NCBI GenBank assembly: GCA_005880165.1
Contig: VBJP01000004.1
Coordinates: forward strand, 1 to 21,745
Reading direction: 5' to 3'
Origin: Chloroflexota bacterium
GTDB taxonomy: Bacteria; Chloroflexota; Limnocylindria; QHBO01
DNA length: 21,745 bases
A program made the position numbers and the translations under genes. Of the stretch, positions 1 to 7,646 are shown in pieces. How positions within the stretch are numbered: position 1 is the stretch's first letter; each line of letters opens with the position of its first letter. The notes beneath the pieces were generated by a model. That model searched no databases, was not told the origin of the DNA, and was given only the letters and a program-made list of their open reading frames with translations.

Positions 1-690
1 GGTCACGTCCACCGATGCCGAGGCTGGTGTAGCTTCCAGGTTGATCTCGGCGGTAAAGGCACCGTAAAGGCGCGCCTGGTCCACGAGGCCGGCGGCCGGG
101 TGGACAAGTGCGGAGGTGCCAACCGTCAGGAAGACGTCACACCGGGTGGCTTCGGATGCTTGTCGCAGCACCTCGCCGTCGAGAGACTCGCCGAACCAGA
201 CCACGGCAGGGCGCGCGAGGGCACCGCAGAACGCGCAGCGCGGCGGCGAATCGGGCAAAGGGACCCGATCGTCCCGCCATCGTCTTGGAGAGGTCGCACA
301 GGGCCTGCTGCAGGCGAGCTCCCAAATGGACCCGTGAAGGCGGATGAGATCGAGGGTCCCAGCGCGCACATGCAGATCGTCCACGTTCTGGGTGACGACG
401 CGCCACGCAGGCTGCCGTCTGGTCCACGCAGCGAGCACATCGTGCGCAGCGTTGGGCTGACAGTTGGCAATCGTCTCGCGGCGCCAGCCGTACCATTCCC
501 AGACCAGGCGGGGGTCTCTCGCGAAGGCGGCCGGCGTGGCCAGGTCCACTGCGCTGAAGTGACGCCACAGTCCGTCTGCGCCGCGGAAGGTCGGGACTCC
601 GCTCGCGGCCGAGACGCCGGCGCCGGTGAGGGCAGTGACGCGCCGGGCGGCGCCGAGGCGGTCCGCGAGCTCCGGAACGCCCGCAGTCAC
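1..690 (-). CDS. cobB: Sir2-family NAD-dependent protein deacylase (SIRT5/CobB-like), 3' end cut by window
   Basis: Translating the minus strand gives 230 residues of a sirtuin, which removes acyl groups from lysines using NAD. The NAD site GAGVSAASG-PTFRG is at residues 23-37 and QNVDDLH at 101-107. The catalytic His is in RLHGS (H119). A Cys pattern fits the structural zinc (C127 or C131, then C152 and C155), and the GTSALVHPAAGL segment is near residue 191. Y67 and R70 (WEWYGWR) reproduce the Tyr-x-x-Arg pair that marks class III sirtuins preferring succinyl/malonyl-lysine, so desuccinylase activity is a reasonable inference. I chose the GTG at 690-688 because it overlaps the upstream cupin stop as GTGA, typical of translational coupling. 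An in-frame ATG at 741 is possible but would overlap the cupin more. The family is usually about 235-250 aa, so only a few C-terminal residues are missing. Confidence 0.88.
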   Translation of the reverse strand, partial: MTAGVPELADRLGAARRVTALTGAGVSAASGVPTFRGADGLWRHFSAVDLATPAAFARDPRLVWEWYGWRRETIANCQPNAAHDVLAAWTRRQPAWRVVTQNVDDLHVRAGTLDLIRLHGSIWELACSRPCATSPRRWRDDRVPLPDSPPRCAFCGALARPAVVWFGESLDGEVLRQASEATRCDVFLTVGTSALVHPAAGLVDQARLYGAFTAEINLEATPASASVDVT

Positions 691-1079
691 CTGGCCGGGC
701 TCGAGCGCCGATAGTCCTCTTCGCTGACCGGCTCGAGCCATGTGGTTGTCACGTCGATGTTGACCGCTGTGTGAGATCCCGACGAGCCAGATACGGCGCC
801 GTGCCAGTGCTTTTCACCGGGCGCGAAGACGACGGCGTCGCCGGCGTCGAGGTCGTGCGGAAGCTCGCCCCAGCACTGGACGCGCACGCGGCCGTCCGTG
901 ATCACGAGCCACTGGACTCCTGAATGAGTGTGCCAGTTGGTGCGACCTCCCTCCTCGAACCGGACCTGATAGACGTGAACTGCGGCATCGCTGGCCAGCA
1001 GCTTCGTTTGGGCGGTTCCGGTGAACGAGCTCGTGTCGGCTGGTCGAAATGGTGACTGAGGTTCTCTGAAGAGTTTCAT
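687..1079 (-). CDS. Small cupin protein, manganese hydroxynitrile-lyase-like family
   Basis: A 130-residue single-domain cupin. The first metal motif is NWHTHSGVQ (H50, H52, Q56) and the second is APGEKHWHG (H91). Spacing and ligand set (His, His, Gln, His) match the bacterial cupin hydroxynitrile lyases described from Granulicella and Acidobacterium, as does the FTGT segment at 17-20 and the EEDYRR ending. Real substrates of most members are unknown, so I do not assign the lyase reaction. An open frame extends upstream to 1505, but that part is a shadow of uvrA, and MKLF at 1079 fits the family length. It is divergent from uvrA (78 bp gap) and coupled to the Sir2 gene by a 4-base GTGA overlap, so the two are probably one transcript. 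No good Shine-Dalgarno sequence is visible. Confidence 0.82.
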   Translation of the reverse strand: MKLFREPQSPFRPADTSSFTGTAQTKLLASDAAVHVYQVRFEEGGRTNWHTHSGVQWLVITDGRVRVQCWGELPHDLDAGDAVVFAPGEKHWHGAVSGSSGSHTAVNIDVTTTWLEPVSEEDYRRSSPAR

Positions 1080-1088
1080 GGCGCGTGC

Positions 1089-1117
1089 TTGCCTCGCCTC
1101 AACCGCTGGGTTACGAT
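1089..1117 (+). promoter_or_regulatory. Candidate sigma70 promoter of uvrA
   Basis: TTGCCT at 1089-1094 and TACGAT at 1112-1117 are separated by 17 bases, which would start transcription near 1124, about 34 bases before the uvrA ATG. The match to consensus is moderate and I saw no convincing LexA box, so SOS control cannot be claimed. Confidence 0.35.
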
Positions 1118-1157
1118 CGTCGTTTAGGCTGAACTCGAAAAACGTCACAGTAGGCGC

Positions 1158-4130
1158 ATGTCCGAGACGTCTGCACACGAAGCCGCTCAAGCCGCCGCTC
1201 TGATCGTCCGGGGCGCGCGCACGCACAATCTGAAGAACGTCGATCTGACGCTGCCGACCGGCGCGCTGATTATCGTGACCGGCGTGAGCGGATCTGGCAA
1301 GTCCTCGCTTGCCTTCGACACGATCTACGCGGAAGGCCAGCGCCGGTATGTCGAGTCGCTGTCGGCCTACGCGCGGCAATTTCTCGAGCGGATGGAGAAG
1401 CCCGATGTGGACCGCATCGAGGGCATAGCGCCGGCCATCGCCATTCGCCAGAAGAACAGCATCCGCAATCCCCGGTCGACGGTCGGCACGACGACCGAGA
1501 TACACGACTATATGCGCCTGCTGTTTGCGCGCGTCGGCCGCACGTTCTGCCGAATCTGCGGCCGCGAGGTCGTGCGCGAGACCGCCGAAGTCGTGGCCCG
1601 GCAGCTTGGCGAGCTGCCGACCGGCACGCGCCTGCTGGTGGGGTTCGACCTCCTGGTCGTTGGCGCGGCACCCTTGGCCCGGCGCGAGGGCGGGCCGGAC
1701 GTCGACGAGTTGAGCGAGGCCACAGACGAGGGCGAGCCCGACACGCGCGTGGAGCCTCCAGGCGGCGGCGACGCGGCGGCAACAGCGTTGGCCATCGAAT
1801 CGCTGCTGAAGAAAGGTTTCCGCCGTCTCTACGTGGACGGCCGCGTCGTATCGTTCGACGAGGTCGACCCCGTCTCGCTGGCCGGACGGGCCGTGCTCCA
1901 GGTCGTGGTGGATCGCGTCCAGCTCGGGACCGAGGATCCACGGCAGCGGCTGACCGACTCAATCGAGACCGCCTACCGGGAAGGCGGCGGTGCGGCGTGG
2001 GCCGTTCAGTGGCCGGCCGGATCTGATCGGCAAGGTGCGGCGCCGGCTGCACCCATCTCAGTCGGCCATCAATTTTCTGAACGCTTCGACTGCCGTGCCT
2101 GCGGCATCATGTATGAGGATCCCCAGCCTCGCTTGTTCTCGTTCAACAACCCGTTCGGCGCCTGTCCCACCTGCCACGGCTTTGGCAACATCATCGAGCT
2201 CGACATGGATCTGGTCGTGCCCGACTCCACGAAGTCGATCGCGCAAAACGCGATCGAGCCGTGGAGCAAGCCGCATTATCGCGCGCAGCTGGCCGGGCTG
2301 AAGCGGGCCGCGCGGCGGGCGAAGATCCGGCTCGACGTTCCGTGGACCGCGCTGACCGACGAAGAGCGTCAGTTCGTGGTGGACGGCGACGACGAATATG
2401 AAGGGATCCGCGGGTTCTTCCGGTGGCTCGAGCGAAAGAAGTACAAGGTGCACGTACGGGTCTTCCTGAGCCGCTATCGCGGGTACCTGACGTGCCCGGA
2501 CTGCGGCGGCGCGCGCCTCCGTCGTGAGGCCAGGGACGTGCGCGTTGCGGGGATGACGATCGACCGCGTCGCCGGGTTGACCGTCCGCCAGGCTCAGGAC
2601 TTTTTCGCCAACCTGGCGCTCACCGACAAGGAAGCCGCGATAGCCGAGAAGGTGCTCAAGGAAATCCGCCGCCGGCTGTCGTTCATGAGCGATGTGGGGC
2701 TCGACTATCTGACGTTGGACCGATTGTCCTCGACCCTGTCGGGTGGCGAAGCCCAGCGCATCAATTTGGCGACGTCGCTGGGATCGGCGCTCGTCGGCAC
2801 GTTGTATGTGCTCGACGAGCCGTCGATCGGTCTTCACCCGCGGGACAACCTGCGGCTCATCGACATCCTCCGGCAGCTTCGCGACCAGGGCAATACCGTG
2901 ATCGTCGTCGAACACGATGCCGACATGATCAAGGTCGCGGATCACGTCGTGGATCTGGGACTCGGGGCCGGGGAGCAGGGCGGGCGTGTGGTGTTCTCCG
3001 GAACCATGGACGGCCTCGTGCAGGAGCCGCGATCGCTGACCGCCAAGTACCTCCGCCACGAGCTCGCGATTCCGGTACCGACCAGCCGCCGGCGGGGCTC
3101 CGGGCAGAAGATCCGGTTGAGCGGCGCGAGTGAGCACAACCTGAAGGACCTCGATGTCAGCATTCCGCTGAACACCCTCACTTGCGTCACAGGCGTCAGC
3201 GGCTCGGGCAAGTCGACGCTCGTGCACGACGTCCTGTATGCCGCAATCAAACGGGCCAAGGGCGGTTGGGACAGACGCGTGGGTCAGTTCCGCAAGCTCG
3301 AAGGCGTCGAGATGATCAGCGACGCGGTGCTGGTCGATCAGGCGCCGATTGGCCGCACGCCTCGTTCCAATCCGGTGACCTACCTGAAGGCCTTTGATCC
3401 CATCCGCGAGCTTTTCGCCGGCACCAAGGACGCGCGGGCACGAGGGCTGACGGCGAGCCACTTCTCCTTCAACGTCCCCGGTGGCCGATGTGAGGCGTGC
3501 CAGGGGGAGGGTGAGGTTCGCGTCGAAATGCAGTTTCTAGCCGATGTGTTCGTGCCCTGCGATCAGTGTGACGGCAAGCGCTTCAAGCCCCAGGTGTTGG
3601 AGGTTCGCTACCGGGGTCGGACGATTCACCAGGTGCTGGACCTGACGGTTCGTGAGGCCCTCGCTTTCTTCAGCAGTTCACCGAAGGTGCTGCGGCGGCT
3701 CCAGGTCCTCGACGAGATTGGCTTGGGCTACCTGCGACTGGGTCAGCCCGCAACCACTCTCTCGGGGGGCGAAGCCCAGCGGATCAAGATCGCCGCGCAC
3801 CTGTCGTCCCATGCAGGGGAACGCCTGCTCTATATCCTCGACGAGCCGACAACCGGCCTGCACTTCGACGACATCGCGAAGCTGCTGACCGCTTTTCGGA
3901 AGCTCCTGGAAGCGGGCCACACCTTGCTCGTGATCGAGCACAACCTCGACGTGATCAAGACCGCCGACTTCATCATCGACCTTGGCCCAGAAGGCGGCGA
4001 AGAAGGCGGCCGGCTGGTTGCGGCCGGCACGCCCGAGCAGGTCGCCCTTGTGGATGCCTGCTACACCGCACAGTACTTGCGGGCGGCGCTCGCCGAGGGC
4101 CGGTCGCACGCCTACGCAACGGGCCGATAG
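1158..4130 (+). CDS. uvrA: Excinuclease ABC subunit A
   Basis: UvrA is the damage-sensing ATPase dimer of nucleotide excision repair, which loads UvrB. Two ABC modules are clear. Walker A GVSGSGKS is at residues 42-49 and 679-686; the signature LSGGEAQRI is at about 527 and 868. Each is followed by LYVLDEPSIGLHPRD or LYILDEPTTGLHFDD, and then VVEHD or VIEHN. The zinc sites are C312/C315/C336/C339, inside the highly conserved PRLFSFNNPFGACPTC segment, and C778/C781/C801/C804. An extra Cys pair, C131/C134, also occurs. At 990 aa it is some 40-50 aa longer than the usual size; the excess includes an acidic, Pro/Gly-rich stretch near residues 174-208, in the UvrB-interaction region. The ATG at 1158 is preceded by AGTAGG and starts a normal UvrA N-terminus. 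The glycosylase follows after 28 bp. Confidence 0.98.
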   Translation: MSETSAHEAAQAAALIVRGARTHNLKNVDLTLPTGALIIVTGVSGSGKSSLAFDTIYAEGQRRYVESLSAYARQFLERMEKPDVDRIEGIAPAIAIRQKNSIRNPRSTVGTTTEIHDYMRLLFARVGRTFCRICGREVVRETAEVVARQLGELPTGTRLLVGFDLLVVGAAPLARREGGPDVDELSEATDEGEPDTRVEPPGGGDAAATALAIESLLKKGFRRLYVDGRVVSFDEVDPVSLAGRAVLQVVVDRVQLGTEDPRQRLTDSIETAYREGGGAAWAVQWPAGSDRQGAAPAAPISVGHQFSERFDCRACGIMYEDPQPRLFSFNNPFGACPTCHGFGNIIELDMDLVVPDSTKSIAQNAIEPWSKPHYRAQLAGLKRAARRAKIRLDVPWTALTDEERQFVVDGDDEYEGIRGFFRWLERKKYKVHVRVFLSRYRGYLTCPDCGGARLRREARDVRVAGMTIDRVAGLTVRQAQDFFANLALTDKEAAIAEKVLKEIRRRLSFMSDVGLDYLTLDRLSSTLSGGEAQRINLATSLGSALVGTLYVLDEPSIGLHPRDNLRLIDILRQLRDQGNTVIVVEHDADMIKVADHVVDLGLGAGEQGGRVVFSGTMDGLVQEPRSLTAKYLRHELAIPVPTSRRRGSGQKIRLSGASEHNLKDLDVSIPLNTLTCVTGVSGSGKSTLVHDVLYAAIKRAKGGWDRRVGQFRKLEGVEMISDAVLVDQAPIGRTPRSNPVTYLKAFDPIRELFAGTKDARARGLTASHFSFNVPGGRCEACQGEGEVRVEMQFLADVFVPCDQCDGKRFKPQVLEVRYRGRTIHQVLDLTVREALAFFSSSPKVLRRLQVLDEIGLGYLRLGQPATTLSGGEAQRIKIAAHLSSHAGERLLYILDEPTTGLHFDDIAKLLTAFRKLLEAGHTLLVIEHNLDVIKTADFIIDLGPEGGEEGGRLVAAGTPEQVALVDACYTAQYLRAALAEGRSHAYATGR

Positions 4131-4158
4131 GCCGCGGGGCGGCGATCGGCGGCACACC

Positions 4159-4779
4159 GTGAAGCTCCCTCGATCGTTTTATCGGCGACCGACGCTCGAA
4201 GTCGCGGCCGATCTGCTCGGCAAGGTGCTCGTTCACCGGCATCGCGGCGTCGTCACCAGCGGGGTGATCGTCGAGGTCGAGGCCTACATTGGGGAGAGCG
4301 ATCCCGCCTGCCACGCCGCGGTCGGCAGAACCGAACGTAACAGTCCCCTCTACGGCCCTCCGGGCCGGGCTTACGTATACCTGAACTACGGCATCCATTG
4401 CCTGGTCAACGTTGTGACCGAGCCCGAGCCCTTCCCGGCCGCCGTCCTGCTTCGGGCGCTCGACCCACTCGAAGGTATCGACCTCATGCGACGCCGTCGG
4501 GCGCGCGGCCGAAAAGGACGTCGGCCCCGAGGGTCCTCGAGGATGTCGTCGCACGAGCTGTGTCGCGGACCCGGCAACCTGACGAGGGCGATGGGCATCA
4601 CGCTGCAGGAGAACTGGCTCGATTTCATGGGCGACCGACTCTTCATCGAGGATCGCCAGATCGTGGCGCCGAACGTGGTGTGGGATCGGCGCATCGGCAT
4701 CTCGGTCGGCACCGAGCTTCCGTGGCGCGCCTACCTCGAGGCGCACCCCGCCGTGTCACAGCTTCGTTCGAAGGCTTAG
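4159..4779 (+). CDS. DNA-3-methyladenine glycosylase, AAG/MPG family
   Basis: A 206-residue protein of the mammalian-type alkyladenine glycosylase family, which flips out and excises alkylated purines in base excision repair. The diagnostic segment is VEVEAYIGESDPACHAAVGRT. E41 aligns with the catalytic Glu, Y43 with the stacking Tyr and H52 with the base-contacting His. GRAYVYLNYGIHCLVNVV, AVLLRALDPLEG (R99) and CRGPGNLTRAMGI complete the fold. I chose the GTG at 4159 because the protein there begins KLPRSFYRRPTLEVAADLLGK, the normal N-terminus; the longer frame starting at 3982 lies inside uvrA. It is 28 bp behind uvrA, so co-transcription of two alkylation and excision repair enzymes is likely. 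Its last 24 bases overlap the end of the convergent peptidase gene. Confidence 0.93.
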   Translation: MKLPRSFYRRPTLEVAADLLGKVLVHRHRGVVTSGVIVEVEAYIGESDPACHAAVGRTERNSPLYGPPGRAYVYLNYGIHCLVNVVTEPEPFPAAVLLRALDPLEGIDLMRRRRARGRKGRRPRGSSRMSSHELCRGPGNLTRAMGITLQENWLDFMGDRLFIEDRQIVAPNVVWDRRIGISVGTELPWRAYLEAHPAVSQLRSKA

Positions 4780-7380
4780 CCAATCCGTCAGCCGGGGCGT
4801 CTGCTTCTGACGTGTGGCGATACAGCCGTCGATTCGCTCAATTGTCTGATCGACCGTGCGAGACGCGCTCCCGAGCAGGTGCGTCCGGAAGAACGACCGG
4901 ATGTCTTCTCTCGCGGCCGCGTCACAGAACGATCCCAGCGACTCAACCACCCGGACGTCGGAGAGGGCGACGTTGATCTTGGGTGACAAGGCATCCCAGT
5001 GTGCCTTCAGGAACGTCCAGGCCCGGCCGTTGGTGGCGGGATTACCCAGGAACCGGGCCAGATAGAGGCCGGTGTCCTGGCTACGGAATGCCGACGAGAG
5101 GGCCTCGTTGAGCCCGCGTTCGACCAGGGCCGGATCCTCGAAGCTGGCCAGGCCGTTGAAATACCGCTCGCGTGTGGCCGGCGACCTGGCGCGATGCGCC
5201 GCAGTCCGCAGACTGTTCCAGAGCGCCGCATCGCCTCGCCGTGCAGCGACGGCAACGATAGCGTCTGTGGTGGTGGGGTCGAGAGCCATGGAGCGAGCAT
5301 GGGAACCCTTGAGCAGGTCGCGAGCCTGCCTTGCGACATCCGGATCGTTCCCGGCCGTGCCGAGCGCTTCGACGACGGTCGCCCGCAGCGCAAGCCGCTC
5401 ATCATCGTCGCCGGCTGCGGCGGTGATCCCGAGCTCCGAATAGAGCGGTCGCAGCAGCGTTCGGACGTAGCCCTCATACAGCGGCCGGGTGGCGTCGGTC
5501 GTCAGGTAATCGTGGATGAACTGAAAGCGCCTGACAAGCTCCGTCAGGACCGTACTTGACCGTTCGCCGCTGAATCCCGCCGCGAGCGTCAGGTAGTCCA
5601 CGACGTTGTGCCGCCCCTCCCTCACGAGTGCCCATTCGTTGCCGAGCAGCGACAGACGCTCGGCAGGCGTGAGCCGCGATTCTGCGTCGGCGGCGTGAGC
5701 CCGGAGCATCGCCGGCGGATACTCGGTACGGTAGTAGCCGAGCGCGCCAGCGTTCAGAAGCGTCCAGGATGGGCAGCGGCCCGGCGGCGTCGATGCCGAG
5801 GTCGAGGTGCCACCGAGAATGAGGCAGGACCCCGTCCCGGACGTGGCCGTCCTGGTGCAGACGGGAATCGTCCAGGCCGTGGTGGATGTGGCGCCGGCCG
5901 GCGCTCGGTGGAACAGGAAGCGTTGCTGAGAGAGGACGACCTCTGGGCGACCCGCGATGCAACCATCGGTGTAGCGGACAACGGGTACGCCCGGTTCGGT
6001 GATGAAACTCGACAGGATCCGATCAACGGGCCGTCCCGTTGCGTCAGTCATGGCCGCGGCAAACGCCTCAGAGGTGGCGTTTCCGTAGGCGTAGCGCTCG
6101 AGGTACGCGTTGACGCCGCGGCGAAACGGCTCCGGACCCAGGTAGCCTTCGAGCATGCGCACGATGGCCGCCCCCTTCTCGTACGCGACCGAGTCGAACG
6201 CCTCCTCGATTTCCGCCGGTGTCTCGACCGGAGTTCGAATCGCGCGTGTCGTGGCGAGCGAGTCGCCGTCGATCGCGACCTCGGTTTCGGCGGCCTCGTC
6301 CACCGACGTGTTCCACTCGGGCTTGAGAGTCGCGAGCGGGCGCTTCTCCATCCAGGTGGCAAATCCTTCGTTGAGCCAGAGGTCGTCCCACCAGCGCATC
6401 GTGACGAGATTGCCGAACCACTGATGCGCGATCTCGTGGCTCACGATGGACCAGATCCGCTTGACCGTGGCGACCGACGCCGAGCGCGTCTCGGTGAGGA
6501 GGTCGGCTTCGCGGAAGAAGATCGCGGCCGTGTTCTCCATGCCGCCGGCGGCGAAATCGGGAACCGCCACCAGGTCCAGTTTCTCGAACGGATACGCGAT
6601 CGAAAAGTAGCGGTTGTAGAAAGAGAGGATCTGCTGCGCCGCGTCGAGCGCCACCCGGCCAAGATCTTTCTTGTCGGGTGTGCTGCAGACGCGGAGCGGG
6701 AGCCGATCGGCGGTGGCCGTCAGACACTGGAAATTGCCAACGGCGAGCGCCACGAGATACGTGGACATCCTCGGCGTCTCGGCGAACCGGATCGTGTGCC
6801 GTCCGGCGCGAGGTCCCCGCGTGTCGGAGAGCATCCGGCCGTTCGAGATCCCGTTGTCCCCGCGGTCGAGGATCAGGGTGATGGCGAAGGTGGCCTTGTA
6901 CGCCGGTTCGTCGAACGCGGCAAAGGCGCGTCGCGCGTCGGTTGATTCGAACTGGGTCACCGCATAGCGCCGGCCGTTCGCCCGACTGAGATAGAAGCCG
7001 CGGAGCTGTTCGCCCAGTCGGCCCTTCACCCGCATCCGGATTTCCGCAGGACCGGCCGGCACGTCGCTCGGCACGGTCAGGGTTGCCGTCTGGGTGGCGG
7101 CATCGAGCGCCACCGACGCGCTCTGACGGATTCCCAGCGATTCGACCGCCACATCCTGAAACTCGAGGTCGAGCGCGTGAAGCACGATACGGCGCGAGGC
7201 GGCCGAGAGACGCACGCGAACGGTTTCGGTGGTCTCGAAGCGCGCCCGTGCCAGGTCCACGTCGAAGGTCAGATCGTAGTGGTCCGGTACGACGTCCGCC
7301 GGCAGGCGTTGCGCCAGGGCCTCACCGGCGCCCGCCACGATGAGGAGTCCGACCGCGAGCCAGCGGCACTCGCCGCGCAT
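4756..7380 (-). CDS. Secreted M1-family zinc aminopeptidase (with ERAP1-like C-terminal domain)
   Basis: An 874-residue gluzincin. Residues 1-23 (MRGECRWLAVGLLIVAGAGEALA) look like a signal peptide, so it probably acts in the periplasm or outside. The exopeptidase motif is GGMEN at 279-283 and the zinc site is HEIAHQW at 315-321, with the third ligand E338 in LNEGFATW. The catalytic Tyr is Y400 in SVAYEKGA. After residue 480 comes the Ig-like domain (NAGALGYYRTEY) and a helical C-terminal domain typical of the ERAP1/PepN group. It would cleave N-terminal residues from peptides. The region near residues 500-535 (Thr/Ser-rich, before NAG) is poorly conserved but in frame. A TAGACT hexamer sits 6 bases before the ATG and there is no Shine-Dalgarno, so the mRNA may be leaderless. 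It is convergent with the glycosylase gene and divergent from the siroheme operon. Confidence 0.94.
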   Translation of the reverse strand: MRGECRWLAVGLLIVAGAGEALAQRLPADVVPDHYDLTFDVDLARARFETTETVRVRLSAASRRIVLHALDLEFQDVAVESLGIRQSASVALDAATQTATLTVPSDVPAGPAEIRMRVKGRLGEQLRGFYLSRANGRRYAVTQFESTDARRAFAAFDEPAYKATFAITLILDRGDNGISNGRMLSDTRGPRAGRHTIRFAETPRMSTYLVALAVGNFQCLTATADRLPLRVCSTPDKKDLGRVALDAAQQILSFYNRYFSIAYPFEKLDLVAVPDFAAGGMENTAAIFFREADLLTETRSASVATVKRIWSIVSHEIAHQWFGNLVTMRWWDDLWLNEGFATWMEKRPLATLKPEWNTSVDEAAETEVAIDGDSLATTRAIRTPVETPAEIEEAFDSVAYEKGAAIVRMLEGYLGPEPFRRGVNAYLERYAYGNATSEAFAAAMTDATGRPVDRILSSFITEPGVPVVRYTDGCIAGRPEVVLSQQRFLFHRAPAGATSTTAWTIPVCTRTATSGTGSCLILGGTSTSASTPPGRCPSWTLLNAGALGYYRTEYPPAMLRAHAADAESRLTPAERLSLLGNEWALVREGRHNVVDYLTLAAGFSGERSSTVLTELVRRFQFIHDYLTTDATRPLYEGYVRTLLRPLYSELGITAAAGDDDERLALRATVVEALGTAGNDPDVARQARDLLKGSHARSMALDPTTTDAIVAVAARRGDAALWNSLRTAAHRARSPATRERYFNGLASFEDPALVERGLNEALSSAFRSQDTGLYLARFLGNPATNGRAWTFLKAHWDALSPKINVALSDVRVVESLGSFCDAAAREDIRSFFRTHLLGSASRTVDQTIERIDGCIATRQKQTPRLTDWLSLRTKL

Positions 7381-7416
7381 CGATTGAGTCTACCGGGAAA
7401 CCCGGCGGCCGACGAC

Positions 7417-7445
7417 TTGACGCCAAGCGTCGAAGGGAGTAGTAG
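7417..7445 (+). promoter_or_regulatory. Candidate promoter of the siroheme/sulfite reductase operon
   Basis: TTGACG at 7417-7422 and TAGTAG at 7440-7445 are spaced 17 bases apart. Transcription would begin at about 7452-7453. The -35 lies in a short dyad, GACGC-CAA-GCGTC (7419-7431), which could be an operator. The -10 is a weak match, so this is tentative. Confidence 0.35.
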
Positions 7446-7452
7446 TTAAGGA

Positions 7453-7548
7453 GTGTTTGCCTGGTCGTGCGCCTGTCGTAGCCGCTGTTGCACCACCCAA
7501 CGCTCCCGCGCCGTTCGTGCAGGTGCATCGCAGTCGGGCACCCTCTAG
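7453..7548 (+). CDS. Possible cysteine-rich leader peptide (31 codons)
   Basis: GTG at 7453 opens a frame of 31 codons ending at TAG 7546-7548. It reads MFAWSCACRSRCCTTQRSRA, then a short tail. Four codons are Cys (6, 8, 12, 13) and the last two are adjacent (TGT TGC at 7486-7491). There is no properly spaced Shine-Dalgarno. The GTG coincides with the start site expected from the promoter at 7417-7445, so a leaderless start is the only plausible way to translate it. Cys-rich leader peptides before sulfur genes are known in other GC-rich bacteria. A chance ORF in GC-rich DNA is the main alternative. Confidence 0.3.
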   Translation: MFAWSCACRSRCCTTQRSRAVRAGASQSGTL

Positions 7549-7576
7549 CAGTCAGAACGATTCCTGAACGAAGAAC

Positions 7577-7610
7577 GGCCCGGGAGGTCAAAGCTTCCCG
7601 GGCCTTTTTT
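7577..7610 (+). terminator. Intrinsic terminator / putative attenuator before the siroheme operon
   Basis: GGCCCGGGA (7577-7585) pairs perfectly with TCCCGGGCC (7596-7604), with two further wobble/GC pairs inside, and is followed directly by six T (7605-7610). It points along the plus strand and ends 36 bases before the precorrin-2 dehydrogenase start. No plus-strand gene of normal size lies upstream of it that it could serve, because the neighbour upstream runs the other way. It therefore terminates either a short RNA or the leader of the operon. Confidence 0.85.
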
Positions 7611-7646
7611 GTTCCTGTGCCCGCGTCGCATCGGAGATAGGCTGAT

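Noticed and set aside
1080..1505. N-terminal extension of the cupin frame up to 1505 on the minus strand
   Set aside because: It lies opposite the conserved start of uvrA, has shadow-like Arg/Asp-rich composition, and the cupin family begins at the ATG 1079.
2058..3461. 467-aa open frame on the minus strand
   Set aside because: It is fully opposite uvrA with no recognisable motif; long antisense frames are expected in GC-rich genes with strong third-position bias.
5770..5900. Compensated frameshift in the M1 peptidase (Thr/Ser-rich segment before NAGALGYYR)
   Set aside because: The reading frame carries recognisable family sequence on both sides, and the alternative frames give nothing better, so it is more likely a variable linker.
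5608..6945. 445-aa plus-strand frame inside the M1 peptidase gene
   Set aside because: It is Arg/Gly-rich with no domain, and the opposite strand carries the complete zinc-peptidase motifs.
7381..7646. A known SAM, cobalamin or T-box riboswitch
   Set aside because: I looked for the conserved SAM-I core, the B12-box and the T-box consensus by eye and saw none; only the terminator and Cys-rich frame stand out.
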